This document shows, in pieces, positions 1-6,672 of a stretch of 15,694 nucleotides of DNA. Every line of letters begins with the position of its first letter. Position 1 is the first letter of the stretch. The position numbers and the translations under genes are program-made. This DNA comes from Flavobacterium sp. SUN046 (GTDB lineage: Bacteria; Bacteroidota; Bacteroidia; Flavobacteriales; Flavobacteriaceae), in assembly GCF_028867965.1 (NCBI RefSeq), contig NZ_JAPQNT010000021.1, positions 1-15,694 of the forward strand, in the 5' to 3' direction. The notes under the pieces are model-generated. The model was not told the origin of the DNA and ran no database searches. It saw only the letters and a list, made by a program, of their open reading frames with translations.

Positions 1-350
1 AATAGCTCCAAAGTCATTCATTCGATACTTGTTCCAGTAGTTCGATTTGATGGAAAAAAAACAGCTACAAAGTCATTCATTCGATACTTGTTCCTGTATT
101 TCGATTTAATGGAACTGGAACAGTTCCAAAGTCATTCATTTGATATTTGTTGCTGTAGTTCGATTTGATGGAACTGGAACAGATCCAAAGTTATTCATTC
201 GATATTTGTTCCAGTAGTTCGATTTGATGGAACAAGAACAGTTCCAAAGTCATTCATTTGATATTTGTTGCTGTAGTTCGATTTGATGGAACTGAAACAG
301 ATCCAAAGTTATTCATTCGATATTTGTTCCAGTATTAGTTCGATTTGTTA
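1..350. repeat. Tandem array of a 59-bp unit, about 6 copies
   Basis: The motif CAAAG followed by T(C/T)ATTCATT recurs at 9, 68, 127, 186, 245 and 304, exactly 59 bp apart each time. Units begin near 3, 62, 121, 180, 239 and 298; the last carries a 3-bp insertion and fades after about 347. Units 121-179 and 239-297 differ at one base, and units 180-238 and 298-347 are nearly identical, so the array also has a 118-bp higher-order period. Each unit carries a short dyad of TGTTCC or GTTCC against GGAAC(A), for example 207-212 with 229-234. The period is not a multiple of 3 and no ORF spans the array, so it is non-coding. It starts at the window edge and probably extends left. I see no gene in 1-430. 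Confidence 0.93.
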
Positions 351-415
351 AGTTTTAAAAATGGATTTAGTTTAAATAGATTTTAAACTTTAATTAAATT
401 ACCTTTAAAAATATC

Positions 416-423
416 TAATTTTG
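416..423 (+). promoter_or_regulatory. Flavobacterial promoter -7 box (TAATTTTG)
   Basis: TAATTTTG matches the Bacteroidota -7 consensus TAnnTTTG. No clear TTG lies 17-23 bp upstream. Transcription would start near 428-431, leaving almost no leader for an ATG at 431 but about 73 nt for the ATG at 503. Confidence 0.5.
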
Positions 424-502
424 TAAAAAAATGGAAGTTTCGTTTTTAAAAATAGGAAATTTCGTTTTTGCGATTATACATTTACAACAAAATCAATACT
501 TC

Positions 503-958
503 ATGAAACTTTCACCATCAAAAATGAATACTTTTTTACTGCTAAAACTTCCATCGGCTTTTATGTGTGGAGTGCGTGTAAAAGAAATATCTGAAGATAA
601 ATGTGTTGCAACAGTAAAGCACCGTTGGCTGAATCAAAATCCGTTTAATTCTATGTATTTTGCAGTTCAAGCAATGGCAGCCGAATTAACAACAGGTGCA
701 TTAGTAATGTTGCAGATTAGACAAAGTAAAAAAAATATTTCTATGTTGGTAGCAAACAACAAAGGTAATTTCACTAAAAAAGCCACTGGTAGAATTACAT
801 TTACGTGCAATGAAGGATATTTAATTAAAGAAGCTATTGAAAAAACAATTGCTACTGGTGAAGGTCAAACAATATGGTTAAAGTCAATTGGAATAAATGA
901 AAATGGTGATCAAGTTTCAGAAATGGATTTTGAATGGAGCATCAGAATTAAACAATAA
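503..958 (+). CDS. DUF4442 family hotdog-fold protein (putative thioesterase-like)
   Basis: This is a 151-residue protein from the ATG at 503. The conserved-looking core runs from LPSAFMCGVRV near the N-terminus through HRWLNQNPFNSMYF, QAMAAELTTGALVM and SMLVANNKGNFTKKATG to a terminal EFEWS-like strand. The pattern recalls DUF4442, a family with the hotdog fold of acyl-CoA thioesterases. The N-P-F-N-S-M-Y-F and AAELTTG segments sit where hotdog proteins place their central helix. An in-frame ATG at 431 would add 24 residues that do not look like part of the domain, and the promoter at 416-423 lies too close to it, so 503 is preferred. It stands alone, 59 bp before the next gene. The substrate is unknown. 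Confidence 0.75.
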   Translation: MKLSPSKMNTFLLLKLPSAFMCGVRVKEISEDKCVATVKHRWLNQNPFNSMYFAVQAMAAELTTGALVMLQIRQSKKNISMLVANNKGNFTKKATGRITFTCNEGYLIKEAIEKTIATGEGQTIWLKSIGINENGDQVSEMDFEWSIRIKQ

Positions 959-991
959 GTTAATTTTAATAGTTTAAAACATCCTTTTTTA

Positions 992-999
992 TAAATTTG
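992..999 (+). promoter_or_regulatory. Promoter -7 box (TAAATTTG) for the GIN-domain gene
   Basis: TAAATTTG fits TAnnTTTG exactly and lies 18 bp before the ATG at 1018, so the leader would be only about 12 nt. The TTG inside this box could be misread as an in-frame start at 997. Confidence 0.55.
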
Positions 1000-1017
1000 G
1001 TCTCAAATAAAATAATA

Positions 1018-1854
1018 ATGAAAAAATATATATTTCTAATTGCACTTGTGCTAACAGCAACAACAGTCTTTTCACAAAAAAAAGAAAAAGTAAAAGGTTC
1101 TAAAATTGTAACTATTGAACAAAAGAAAATTGAAAATTTTTCTTCTTTAGAAGTTGCCGATAATATTGAATTATTTTTAGTTAAAGGAAAAGAATGTGGC
1201 GTTGAAATTGAAGCCGATGATAACTTACACGATGCAATTGAAATTGTAGTTACCGGAAGCACATTGCGTTTATCAACTTTAAAAAGTGCTTTTGGCTATA
1301 AAAAACTCAGCATTAGAGTTACCTACACAGACGATTTTAAAATGATTACTGCAAAGAATGAATCTAATATTTCTGCATTAGCCGAAATGGAGCTTGACGA
1401 TATTACCATTAAAAGCTACGATTATTCTAAAGTATTTATTAATGCTAAAACTAAAAATTTTACTTTAATTGCCGATGACAAATCTAAATCGGAGTTAAAC
1501 TTAAAAACTGAAAAAACTACAATTTCTTTAAGTAAAAATTCAGAAACCAAAGCTTTGATTACTTCAAATGAATTAGTTTTCGATATGTATCAAAAATCAG
1601 ATGCTTCAGTTGAAGGAACAATTAAAGAACTAAAATTGAGATTGGACAACAACTCTAAATTTGCAGGTAAAAATTTGGATGCTTTAAATGCTCAAATAAC
1701 TTGTGAAGCATATACTAATACTGCAGTTTCTGTGCGCGGAATTGCAACAATAGATGCATCGGGTAAATCTGAAATTCAATTGTATGGTGATCAAAAAATT
1801 GAAATGAAACGATTTGTTGATAGTGCAGTTTTAATGAAAAAGCCAACAAAATAA
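1018..1854 (+). CDS. Exported GIN-domain protein (DUF2807 type)
   Basis: This 278-residue protein has a clear signal peptide, MKKYIFLIALVLTATTVFSQ, with likely cleavage after the S before Q. The rest is made of short beta strands of repeating character (FSSLEVADNIELFLVKG, GSTLRLST, LSIRVTYTDDFKMITA, DITIKSYDYSKVFINA, and so on). This is the regular pattern of the GIN/DUF2807 beta-helix family of Bacteroidota: an 'F..LEV....V.L..G....V.I.AD' opening followed by stacked strands. It should be periplasmic or surface exposed. The family has no established enzymatic role, and no catalytic motif is visible. The ATG at 1018 is chosen over the TTG at 997, which lies inside the promoter. A terminator follows directly. 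Confidence 0.85.
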   Translation: MKKYIFLIALVLTATTVFSQKKEKVKGSKIVTIEQKKIENFSSLEVADNIELFLVKGKECGVEIEADDNLHDAIEIVVTGSTLRLSTLKSAFGYKKLSIRVTYTDDFKMITAKNESNISALAEMELDDITIKSYDYSKVFINAKTKNFTLIADDKSKSELNLKTEKTTISLSKNSETKALITSNELVFDMYQKSDASVEGTIKELKLRLDNNSKFAGKNLDALNAQITCEAYTNTAVSVRGIATIDASGKSEIQLYGDQKIEMKRFVDSAVLMKKPTK

Positions 1855-1860
1855 TATTCA

Positions 1861-1887
1861 AAACCGAGTTCAGCTCGGTTTTTTTTT
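1861..1887 (+). terminator. Intrinsic terminator after the GIN-domain gene
   Basis: AAACCGAG (1861-1868) pairs perfectly with CTCGGTTT (1874-1881) around the loop TTCAG, and T continues to 1887. It starts 7 bp after the stop codon. Confidence 0.92.
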
Positions 1888-1913
1888 ATACTTGATAAAT
1901 AGTTGCTAAAAAT

Positions 1914-1948
1914 AAAAAAGTCTTTCCAAATGAATGAAAAGACTTTTT
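1914..1948 (-). terminator. Terminator of tRNA-Pro (minus strand)
   Basis: AAAAAGTCTTT (1915-1925) and AAAGACTTTTT (1938-1948) form an 11-bp dyad that abuts the encoded CCA end of the tRNA gene. On the minus strand the hairpin is followed by a T-rich stretch. The dyad is symmetric enough to act on both strands. Confidence 0.7.
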
Positions 1949-2025
1949 GGTCGGGGTGGCAGGATTCGAACCTGCGACCTCCTGCTCCCAAAGCAGGCGC
2001 GATAACCGGGCTACGCTACACCCCG
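1948..2025 (-). tRNA. tRNA-Pro (UGG anticodon)
   Basis: On the minus strand the acceptor arm CGGGGTG (from 2025) pairs with CACCCCG (1952-1958), followed by discriminator A and a genomically encoded CCA (1948-1950). The anticodon arm is CCTGC-TTTGGGA-GCAGG; the anticodon TGG lies at 1988-1990 of the plus strand. The T arm is GCAGG-TTCGAAT-CCTGC and the D arm closes with GCG/CGC. Length is 78 nt with CCA. UGG proline tRNA can read all CCN codons. The gene stands alone, with its own promoter and terminator. Confidence 0.97.
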
Positions 2026-2035
2026 AAAGCGAGTG

Positions 2036-2064
2036 CAAAGATAAAATTTAATTTTGGTTCTCAA
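2036..2064 (-). promoter_or_regulatory. tRNA-Pro promoter (TTG-N18-TATCTTTG)
   Basis: Read on the minus strand, TTG (2062-2064) is separated by 18 bp from TATCTTTG (2036-2043), a full match to the flavobacterial TTG-N17-23-TAnnTTTG promoter. The tRNA 5' end lies 10 bp downstream. It is the best-formed promoter in the window. Confidence 0.8.
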
Positions 2065-2146
2065 AATGTTTTCTAACAATAATTAAAATTTATATAAAAA
2101 TAGCTTTTTGTAAGGTAGTTTACATAAAACTATTTTAATAAAAACT

Positions 2147-2154
2147 TACCTTTG
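2147..2154 (+). promoter_or_regulatory. Promoter -7 box (TACCTTTG) for trxB
   Basis: TACCTTTG matches TAnnTTTG exactly and lies 23 bp before the trxB ATG. No TTG occurs at the ideal upstream distance; only TTT near 2119 is present. Confidence 0.55.
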
Positions 2155-2177
2155 TAATTCTAAAAAATAAACAAGTT

Positions 2178-3125
2178 ATGTCAGATTCAATTGAAAAAAT
2201 AAAATGTCTTATTATAGGTTCTGGTCCAGCAGGTTATACTGCAGCAATTTATGCAGCTAGAGCAAATATGAATCCTGTTTTATACCAAGGAACTCAACCT
2301 GGTGGACAATTAACCACTACTAACGAAGTAGAAAATTGGCCAGGAAATCCAGAAGGAATAACTGGACCGCAAATGATGATTGGAATTGAAGAGCAAGCAA
2401 AACGTTTTGGTACTGATGTTCGTGATGGTTGGGCAACTAAAGTAGATTTCTCTGGAGATATTCACAAAGTGTGGATTAATGACGAAAAAGAATTGCATTG
2501 TGAAACTGTTATTATTTCGACAGGAGCAACTGCTAAATATTTAGGTTTGCCATCTGAGCAACATTATTTGAATATGGGTGGCGGCGTTTCTGCTTGTGCA
2601 GTTTGCGACGGATTTTTCTACAGAAATCAAGAAGTTGTAATTGTTGGTGCTGGTGATTCTGCTTGTGAAGAAGCACATTACTTATCTAAATTGTGCAAAA
2701 AAGTTACCATGTTAGTTAGAAGTGAAAAATTTAGAGCTTCTAAAATAATGGAACAACGTGTAAGAAATACTGAAAATATCACCATTTTAATGAACCACGA
2801 CACTGTTGAAGTTTTAGGTGACGGACAAGTTGTGACTGGTGTAAAAGCAAAAAATAAAACTACAAACGAAGAATTTGAAATTCCAGCAACTGGATTTTTT
2901 GTAGCAATTGGCCACAAACCTAACACAGATATTTTCAAAGATTATTTAACACTAGATGAAACTGGTTATATCATAAATACTCCAGGAACTGCTAAAACTA
3001 ATGTAGCTGGCGTATTTGTTGGCGGCGATGCTGCCGATCACGTTTACAGACAAGCTATTACTGCGGCTGGTACTGGTTGTATGGCTGCTTTGGATGCTGA
3101 AAGATATTTGGCTGCTAAGGAGTAA
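2178..3125 (+). CDS. trxB: Thioredoxin-disulfide reductase
   Basis: TrxB is a cytoplasmic flavoenzyme that reduces thioredoxin with NADPH. At 315 residues it is of normal low-molecular-weight TrxB length. The FAD-binding GSGPAG is at residues 14-19, the redox-active CAVC at 140-143, the NADPH-binding GAGDSA at 157-162, and the C-terminal FAD motif GGDAAD near 283-288. The NADPH loop reads VRSEKFRAS (about 180-188) where enterobacterial enzymes have HRRDxFRA; the arginine is kept. The ATG at 2178 follows the promoter box closely, and the protein opens directly into the first Rossmann strand, which supports this start. It appears monocistronic, with a terminator about 70 bp downstream. Confidence 0.97.
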   Translation: MSDSIEKIKCLIIGSGPAGYTAAIYAARANMNPVLYQGTQPGGQLTTTNEVENWPGNPEGITGPQMMIGIEEQAKRFGTDVRDGWATKVDFSGDIHKVWINDEKELHCETVIISTGATAKYLGLPSEQHYLNMGGGVSACAVCDGFFYRNQEVVIVGAGDSACEEAHYLSKLCKKVTMLVRSEKFRASKIMEQRVRNTENITILMNHDTVEVLGDGQVVTGVKAKNKTTNEEFEIPATGFFVAIGHKPNTDIFKDYLTLDETGYIINTPGTAKTNVAGVFVGGDAADHVYRQAITAAGTGCMAALDAERYLAAKE

Positions 3126-3129
3126 TTTT

Positions 3130-3158
3130 TTGCCACGAAGACGCTAAGAATCAAAGTT
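3130..3158. repeat. Short dispersed repeat, copy A
   Basis: TTGCCACGAAGACGCTAAG and the following TCAAAG-containing bases resemble 6525-6552 (TTGCCGCAAAGGCACTAAG, then CACAAAG). About three quarters of the 29 positions agree. Both copies lie immediately beside a gene end. It looks like a decayed member of an intergenic dispersed repeat family. Confidence 0.5.
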
Positions 3159-3193
3159 TTTAAACTCAGATTACATAAATTTTTACAAACTAC

Positions 3194-3225
3194 AAAAGCT
3201 GTTCCTTTATTGGAATGGCTTTTTT
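3194..3225 (+). terminator. Intrinsic terminator of trxB
   Basis: AAAAGCTGTTCC (3194-3205) pairs over 12 positions, two of them G-U, with GGAATGGCTTTT (3212-3223) around a TTTATT loop, and T continues to 3225. Confidence 0.8.
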
Positions 3226-3299
3226 CATAGAAAAAATATCTTTTGAAAACTGAATTAATGTTTAAAGATTACTATCTAGCCCTGATTGGAATGGAAATC

Positions 3300-3346
3300 C
3301 TTTATTACACCTGACAGATTTTTGAAACCTGTCTGGTGTAATAAAG
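3300..3346. repeat. 47-bp inverted repeat in the trxB-rho gap
   Basis: CTTTATTACACC (3300-3311) is the exact inverse of GGTGTAATAAAG (3335-3346). After one T-T mismatch, GACAG (3313-3317) pairs with CTGTC (3329-3333). No T-run follows, so it is not a usual terminator. The rest of the 330-bp gap (3126-3455) holds the dispersed repeat, the two terminators and no coding potential that I can see. Confidence 0.8.
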
Positions 3347-3405
3347 ATTGGGAATGGAAAGCAGGAAAATGGAAAGCCAAGAATGCCCAAACCATTAGCT
3401 CTAAA

Positions 3406-3434
3406 ACAAAAAAACCGAACATTGCTGCTCGGTT
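3406..3434 (-). terminator. Intrinsic terminator of rho
   Basis: On the minus strand AACCGAGCA and TGTTCGGTT form a 9-bp stem with one G-U pair, capped by GCAA (a GNRA tetraloop), followed by a T-run (3407-3414 as A on the plus strand). It lies about 20 bp beyond the rho stop. Confidence 0.8.
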
Positions 3435-3455
3435 ATATTGAATTGAATAATTAAA

Positions 3456-5225
3456 TTAATCATTCATAGAAATCAAAAATTCTTCGTTATTTCGAGTTTT
3501 CTTGATTTTATCATTAATCGTATCCATTGCTTCTACTGGGTTCATATCGGCAAGGAATTTTCTTAAAATCCACATGCGTTTCAACGTGTTTTGATCTAAC
3601 AATAAATCGTCACGACGCGTACTTGATGACGTCAAATCGATAGCTGGGAAAATTCTACGGTTGGCAATTTTTCTATCCAATTGCAATTCCATGTTACCAG
3701 TTCCTTTAAATTCCTCGAAAATTACTTCGTCCATTTTAGAACCAGTTTCGGTTAAAGCCGTTGCGATAATACTCAACGAACCGCCGTTTTCAACATTACG
3801 AGCCGCTCCGAAGAAACGTTTTGGTTTTTGAAGCGCATTGGCATCAACTCCACCCGAAAGCACTTTTCCAGATGCTGGTTGCACGGTATTGTAAGCTCTC
3901 GCCAAACGTGTAATTGAATCTAATAAAATCACAACATCATGACCACATTCTACCAAACGTTTTGCTTTTTCAAGAACAATATTGGCAATTTTTACGTGCT
4001 CCATTGGTTCTCTATCAAATGTTGAGGCGATAACTTCACCACGAACACTGCGTTGCATATCGGTAACTTCTTCTGGACGTTCGTCAATCAATAAAACGAT
4101 TAAATAAACTTCAGGATGATTGGCAGCAATGGCATTGGCAATGTCTTTTAACAACATTGTTTTACCGGTTTTTGGTTGCGCAACAATCATTCCACGTTGT
4201 CCTTTTCCAATAGGAGAAAACAAATCAATAATTCTTGTTGAAGTACTTGCTTGTTTGTCGGCAATATTGAATTTTTCTTGCGGAAATATTGGTGTTAAAT
4301 GTTCAAATGAAACTCTATCACGAACGACTTGCGGATCATGTCCATTAATTTTTAAAACTCTAACTAACGGAAAAAACTTCTCGCCTTCTTTTGGCGGACG
4401 CACCACTCCTTTTACGGTATCGCCAGTTTTTAATCCGAACAAACGAATTTGTGAAGTTGACAAATAAATATCATCTGGTGAAGCCAAATAGTTATAATCT
4501 GACGAACGTAAAAACCCATATCCATCAGGCATCATTTCTAAAACGCCTTCACTTTCTATGATTCCGTCAAATTCATAATCGGCATCGCGGAAGTTGGGTT
4601 TGTTTTTATTCTTGAAATTAGGATTTTGGTTTGGATTCTGATTTGGGTTTTGGTTTGGATTCTGATTTGGGTTTTGGTTTGGATTCTGATTAGGATTTCC
4701 GTTTTGATTCGGATTTTGGTTTTTATGCTTCTGATTTGGATTCTGATTTTTAGGTTTTTCTACTTGATTTTCAGAATTTTCTTCGTTGGGATTTACTTGC
4801 TCTGCAGCAACATTAAGAGTATCTTCGGAAGTTGTATCACTTTCTACTTGTGGTTTGACCGCTTTAATGAATTTAGCTTTCTTTTGAAATTTTTCAATTT
4901 GAGATGGCTTTTCAGTAGCTTCTATTGGCTCTGAAACTGCTTCTAAAACCGGACTACTTTGGGTTGTATCTTCAGAAAATAAATTTTGAGAAGCCTTTGT
5001 AACTTTAGGTTTTGTTTCTGGAGCAATTCTGGCTCTTTTCACTTTATCCTCTTTTGGCGCCTCATTCTTTAGAGATGAATCATTAGCAGTACTTGCCTGA
5101 TGCTTAAGAATTTCTTCAATTAAGATTTCTTTTTTTACGCCGTTAAATTTTATGGTTTTGGCCAATTTGGCAATTTCTTGAAGTTCAGGTAACTTCATTC
5201 CTTTTAATGCAGAACTATCAAACAT
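3456..5225 (-). CDS. rho: Transcription termination factor Rho with Asn/Gln/Pro-rich insert
   Basis: Rho is a hexameric RNA-dependent ATPase that terminates transcription. The N-terminal Rho_N helical domain spans about residues 1-45. A long low-complexity linker covers about 46-215: acidic/Lys-rich to 158, then NPNQ repeats at about 160-203. The cold-shock-like RNA-binding domain ([21 protein letters not shown]) begins near 219. The ATPase core has Walker A PKTGKT (351-356), Walker B VVILLD (431-436) followed by [10 protein letters not shown], the Q-loop [22 protein letters not shown] (from 456), and RRIFPAID (523-530) near the end. Length is 589 against about 420 for E. coli; the excess is the linker. 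Asn-rich disordered Rho linkers are known in Bacteroidota, and the one in Bacteroides thetaiotaomicron is reported to drive condensate formation. The DUF4293 gene diverges from it across a 184-bp gap. Confidence 0.97.
   Translation of the reverse strand: MFDSSALKGMKLPELQEIAKLAKTIKFNGVKKEILIEEILKHQASTANDSSLKNEAPKEDKVKRARIAPETKPKVTKASQNLFSEDTTQSSPVLEAVSEPIEATEKPSQIEKFQKKAKFIKAVKPQVESDTTSEDTLNVAAEQVNPNEENSENQVEKPKNQNPNQKHKNQNPNQNGNPNQNPNQNPNQNPNQNPNQNPNQNPNFKNKNKPNFRDADYEFDGIIESEGVLEMMPDGYGFLRSSDYNYLASPDDIYLSTSQIRLFGLKTGDTVKGVVRPPKEGEKFFPLVRVLKINGHDPQVVRDRVSFEHLTPIFPQEKFNIADKQASTSTRIIDLFSPIGKGQRGMIVAQPKTGKTMLLKDIANAIAANHPEVYLIVLLIDERPEEVTDMQRSVRGEVIASTFDREPMEHVKIANIVLEKAKRLVECGHDVVILLDSITRLARAYNTVQPASGKVLSGGVDANALQKPKRFFGAARNVENGGSLSIIATALTETGSKMDEVIFEEFKGTGNMELQLDRKIANRRIFPAIDLTSSSTRRDDLLLDQNTLKRMWILRKFLADMNPVEAMDTINDKIKKTRNNEEFLISMND
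4633..4692 (-). repeat. 24-bp tandem repeat inside the rho linker
   Basis: Copies starting with GGATTCTGAT lie at 4633, 4657 and 4681, exactly 24 bp apart (eight codons, reading NQNPNQNP on the minus strand). The first two are identical over the full unit and the third diverges after about 10 bp. Being a multiple of 3, gain or loss of a unit changes linker length without breaking the frame. Confidence 0.9.
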
Positions 5226-5330
5226 AAATGTTTATATATATTTTTAGTGGATTGAATAACAATATAAATTGCGTAGTGATTTTTTTCTAATGAACCTCCG
5301 TGTTTTTGAAGTACTTACGGATTTGTTATG

Positions 5331-5360
5331 CAATAATACGAATTATTTTCGTTCAAGCAA
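5331..5360 (-). promoter_or_regulatory. Candidate rho promoter (TTG-N19-TATTATTG)
   Basis: On the minus strand TTG (5358-5360) is 19 bp from TATTATTG (5331-5338), which matches TAnnTTTG at 7 of 8 positions. It would give rho a leader of about 100 nt, long enough for leader-based control, though no specific structure is recognised there. Confidence 0.4.
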
Positions 5361-5383
5361 TAGTTTTTTTAAAAAAGAAAATA

Positions 5384-5391
5384 TATTTTTG
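5384..5391 (+). promoter_or_regulatory. Promoter -7 box (TATTTTTG) for the DUF4293 gene
   Basis: TATTTTTG is a full TAnnTTTG match, 19 bp before the ATG at 5410. No TTG is found at the expected upstream spacing. Confidence 0.5.
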
Positions 5392-5409
5392 CTTTTCAAA
5401 TAACAAAAA

Positions 5410-5820
5410 ATGTTACAAAGAATTCAAACCATTTATTTAACTGTAGTTTTTATTGCTGTTGCGGTTTTGCCTTACGTTTTTTCATTGTGGAAAATTGATG
5501 GTAAAGAGTATATGTTCAATAAAAATATGATTTATGTAGTTTTATTTGGCTTGAGTACAGCATTGACCGTGATTAGTATTATTTCATTTAAAAAAAGACA
5601 ACATCAATTTGTATTAAACAGATTGAATATGATTTTAAATTTAATTTTATTAGGATTATTTGTATATCGTTCACTAAATTTATCTGGAGAAACTCCTGTA
5701 GTTTCTGAGAAAGGTATTGGGATGTTTCTTCCTATTGTTTCTATCGTTTTTTTAGTTTTGGCCAACAAAGCTATCAAGAAAGATGAAGATCTCGTAAAAT
5801 CTGTTGATCGATTGAGGTAA
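5410..5820 (+). CDS. DUF4293 family small membrane protein
   Basis: This 136-residue protein has four predicted membrane segments: about 8-27 (YLTVVFIAVAVLPYVFSL), 41-59, 72-88 and 105-118. The opening MLQRIQTIYL and the closing KSVDRLR are hallmarks of DUF4293, a Bacteroidota membrane family without known function. Such genes are often found beside rho in this group, and here the two are divergent with promoters facing away from each other, so a shared control region is possible. The ATG is chosen from the family-typical first residues and the promoter spacing. A strong terminator follows. Confidence 0.88.
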   Translation: MLQRIQTIYLTVVFIAVAVLPYVFSLWKIDGKEYMFNKNMIYVVLFGLSTALTVISIISFKKRQHQFVLNRLNMILNLILLGLFVYRSLNLSGETPVVSEKGIGMFLPIVSIVFLVLANKAIKKDEDLVKSVDRLR

Positions 5821-5850
5821 ACCTATAAACTTAGTTTATTAGTGCGAAGA

Positions 5851-5881
5851 AAATCCTGGATGAAAGTCTGGGATTTTTTTG
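5851..5881 (+). terminator. Intrinsic terminator after the DUF4293 gene
   Basis: AAATCCTGGA (5851-5860) pairs over 10 positions, with two G-U pairs, with TCTGGGATTT (5867-5876) around TGAAAG, followed by further T. The 143-bp gap beyond it, up to 6024, has only AT-rich sequence. Confidence 0.88.
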
Positions 5882-6024
5882 TTTTAATGGTAGCCACAGC
5901 TTCACAGATTTTTTTATTTTAGAAATTAAAATTCTTACTAAAAAAATATCTGAGATTTCTCTAGAATGGCAAACTAAACGAATAATTTCTGAAATCTGAA
6001 ACCTAAAATCTGCTATCCAAAAAC

Positions 6025-6519
6025 CTACTTCTTCCCTATCTCAACAATCTCCAAACTCTGAATTTTATTGCCGTCAATTTCAAATCGTAACATCGTTCGA
6101 ACTTGATGAAATCCATAAATTCCGCATGCGCCTGGATTCATATGAAGCAAATTTAAAGCCTTATCAAATTGTACTTTTAAAATATGTGAATGTCCGCAGA
6201 TGAATAATTTAGGCGGATTTATACGAATTTCATCACGAATTGCCTGATTGTACTTTCCCGGATAACCACCAATATGTGTAATCCAAACATCAACACCTTC
6301 GCACATAAATCTATTGTTTAGTGGAAATTCCATTCGTGCTTTGTCGTCATCAATATTTCCGTAAACAGCTCGAAGTGGTTTTAGTTTTTTAATGGTATCG
6401 GTCACAACCAAATCGCCAATATCTCCAGCATGCCAAACCTCATCCGCTTGATTGACATATTTTAAAATCGTGTCATCAATATGACTGTGAGTATCTGAAA
6501 GTAAGAGGATTTTTTTCAT
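6025..6519 (-). CDS. YfcE/MJ0936-type metallophosphoesterase
   Basis: This 164-residue protein carries the complete calcineurin-like phosphoesterase metal-binding set: D9 and H11 (SDTH), D33 (HAGDI), N55 (YGNID), H82 (THIGG), and H110 and H112 (GHSH), ending in the family-typical NPG (128-130). Members are small cytoplasmic dinuclear-metal phosphodiesterases, some active on model phosphodiesters or cyclic nucleotides; the physiological substrate is usually unknown. The length is typical and the start MKKILLLSDTH begins directly at the first strand. It is divergent from truA across 153 bp. A possible -7 box on the minus strand is at 6547-6554. Confidence 0.9.
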   Translation of the reverse strand: MKKILLLSDTHSHIDDTILKYVNQADEVWHAGDIGDLVVTDTIKKLKPLRAVYGNIDDDKARMEFPLNNRFMCEGVDVWITHIGGYPGKYNQAIRDEIRINPPKLFICGHSHILKVQFDKALNLLHMNPGACGIYGFHQVRTMLRFEIDGNKIQSLEIVEIGKK

Positions 6520-6524
6520 ATAAT

Positions 6525-6552
6525 TTGCCGCAAAGGCACTAAGTCACAAAGT
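6525..6552. repeat. Short dispersed repeat, copy B
   Basis: This is the second copy of the TTGCC(A/G)C(G/A)AAG(A/G)C(G/A)CTAAG element seen at 3130-3158. It sits 6 bp upstream of the metallophosphoesterase start and its CAAAG end overlaps the possible promoter box of that gene. Confidence 0.5.
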
Positions 6553-6554
6553 TA
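6547..6554 (-). promoter_or_regulatory. Candidate -7 box (TAACTTTG) for the metallophosphoesterase
   Basis: CAAAGTTA on the plus strand reads TAACTTTG on the minus strand, a full TAnnTTTG match, 27 bp from the start codon. No TTG at the right distance; the box is partly made by the dispersed repeat. Confidence 0.35.
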
Positions 6555-6598
6555 ATTATTTAGGTAAACTTTAAACATTTTATCAATTAAAATCTTTG

Positions 6599-6606
6599 TA
6601 AATTTG
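6599..6606 (+). promoter_or_regulatory. Candidate -7 box (TAAATTTG) for truA
   Basis: TAAATTTG matches TAnnTTTG exactly, 66 bp before the truA start. The leader contains the 14-bp duplication at 6638-6665. Confidence 0.4.
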
Positions 6607-6637
6607 CAATTAATTAGATTTGATTACGATTTTTCAT

Positions 6638-6665
6638 ATCTAATATTTAAAATCTAATATTTAAA
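6638..6665 (+). repeat. 14-bp perfect tandem duplication before truA
   Basis: ATCTAATATTTAAA occurs twice, back to back (6638-6651 and 6652-6665). The second copy ends 7 bp before the TTG start of truA. Confidence 0.9.
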
Positions 6666-6672
6666 ATTACTT

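Noticed and set aside
1..350. CRISPR array
   Set aside because: The whole 59-bp unit repeats, including what would be spacers; there are no unique intervening sequences and no cas genes.
431..502. Longer start for the DUF4442 protein at 431
   Set aside because: The promoter -7 box at 416-423 would leave no leader, and the 24 added residues do not look like part of the domain.
4626..4934. Plus-strand ORF of about 100 residues opposite the rho linker
   Set aside because: It is the antisense reading of the NPNQ-coding repeats, giving a low-complexity Ile/Trp/Leu/Val sequence, with no promoter or conserved pattern.
5881..6024. Terminator for the metallophosphoesterase gene
   Set aside because: AGATTTC and GAAATCT can pair across a long loop near 5953-5998, but without a compact stem or T-run in the right place.
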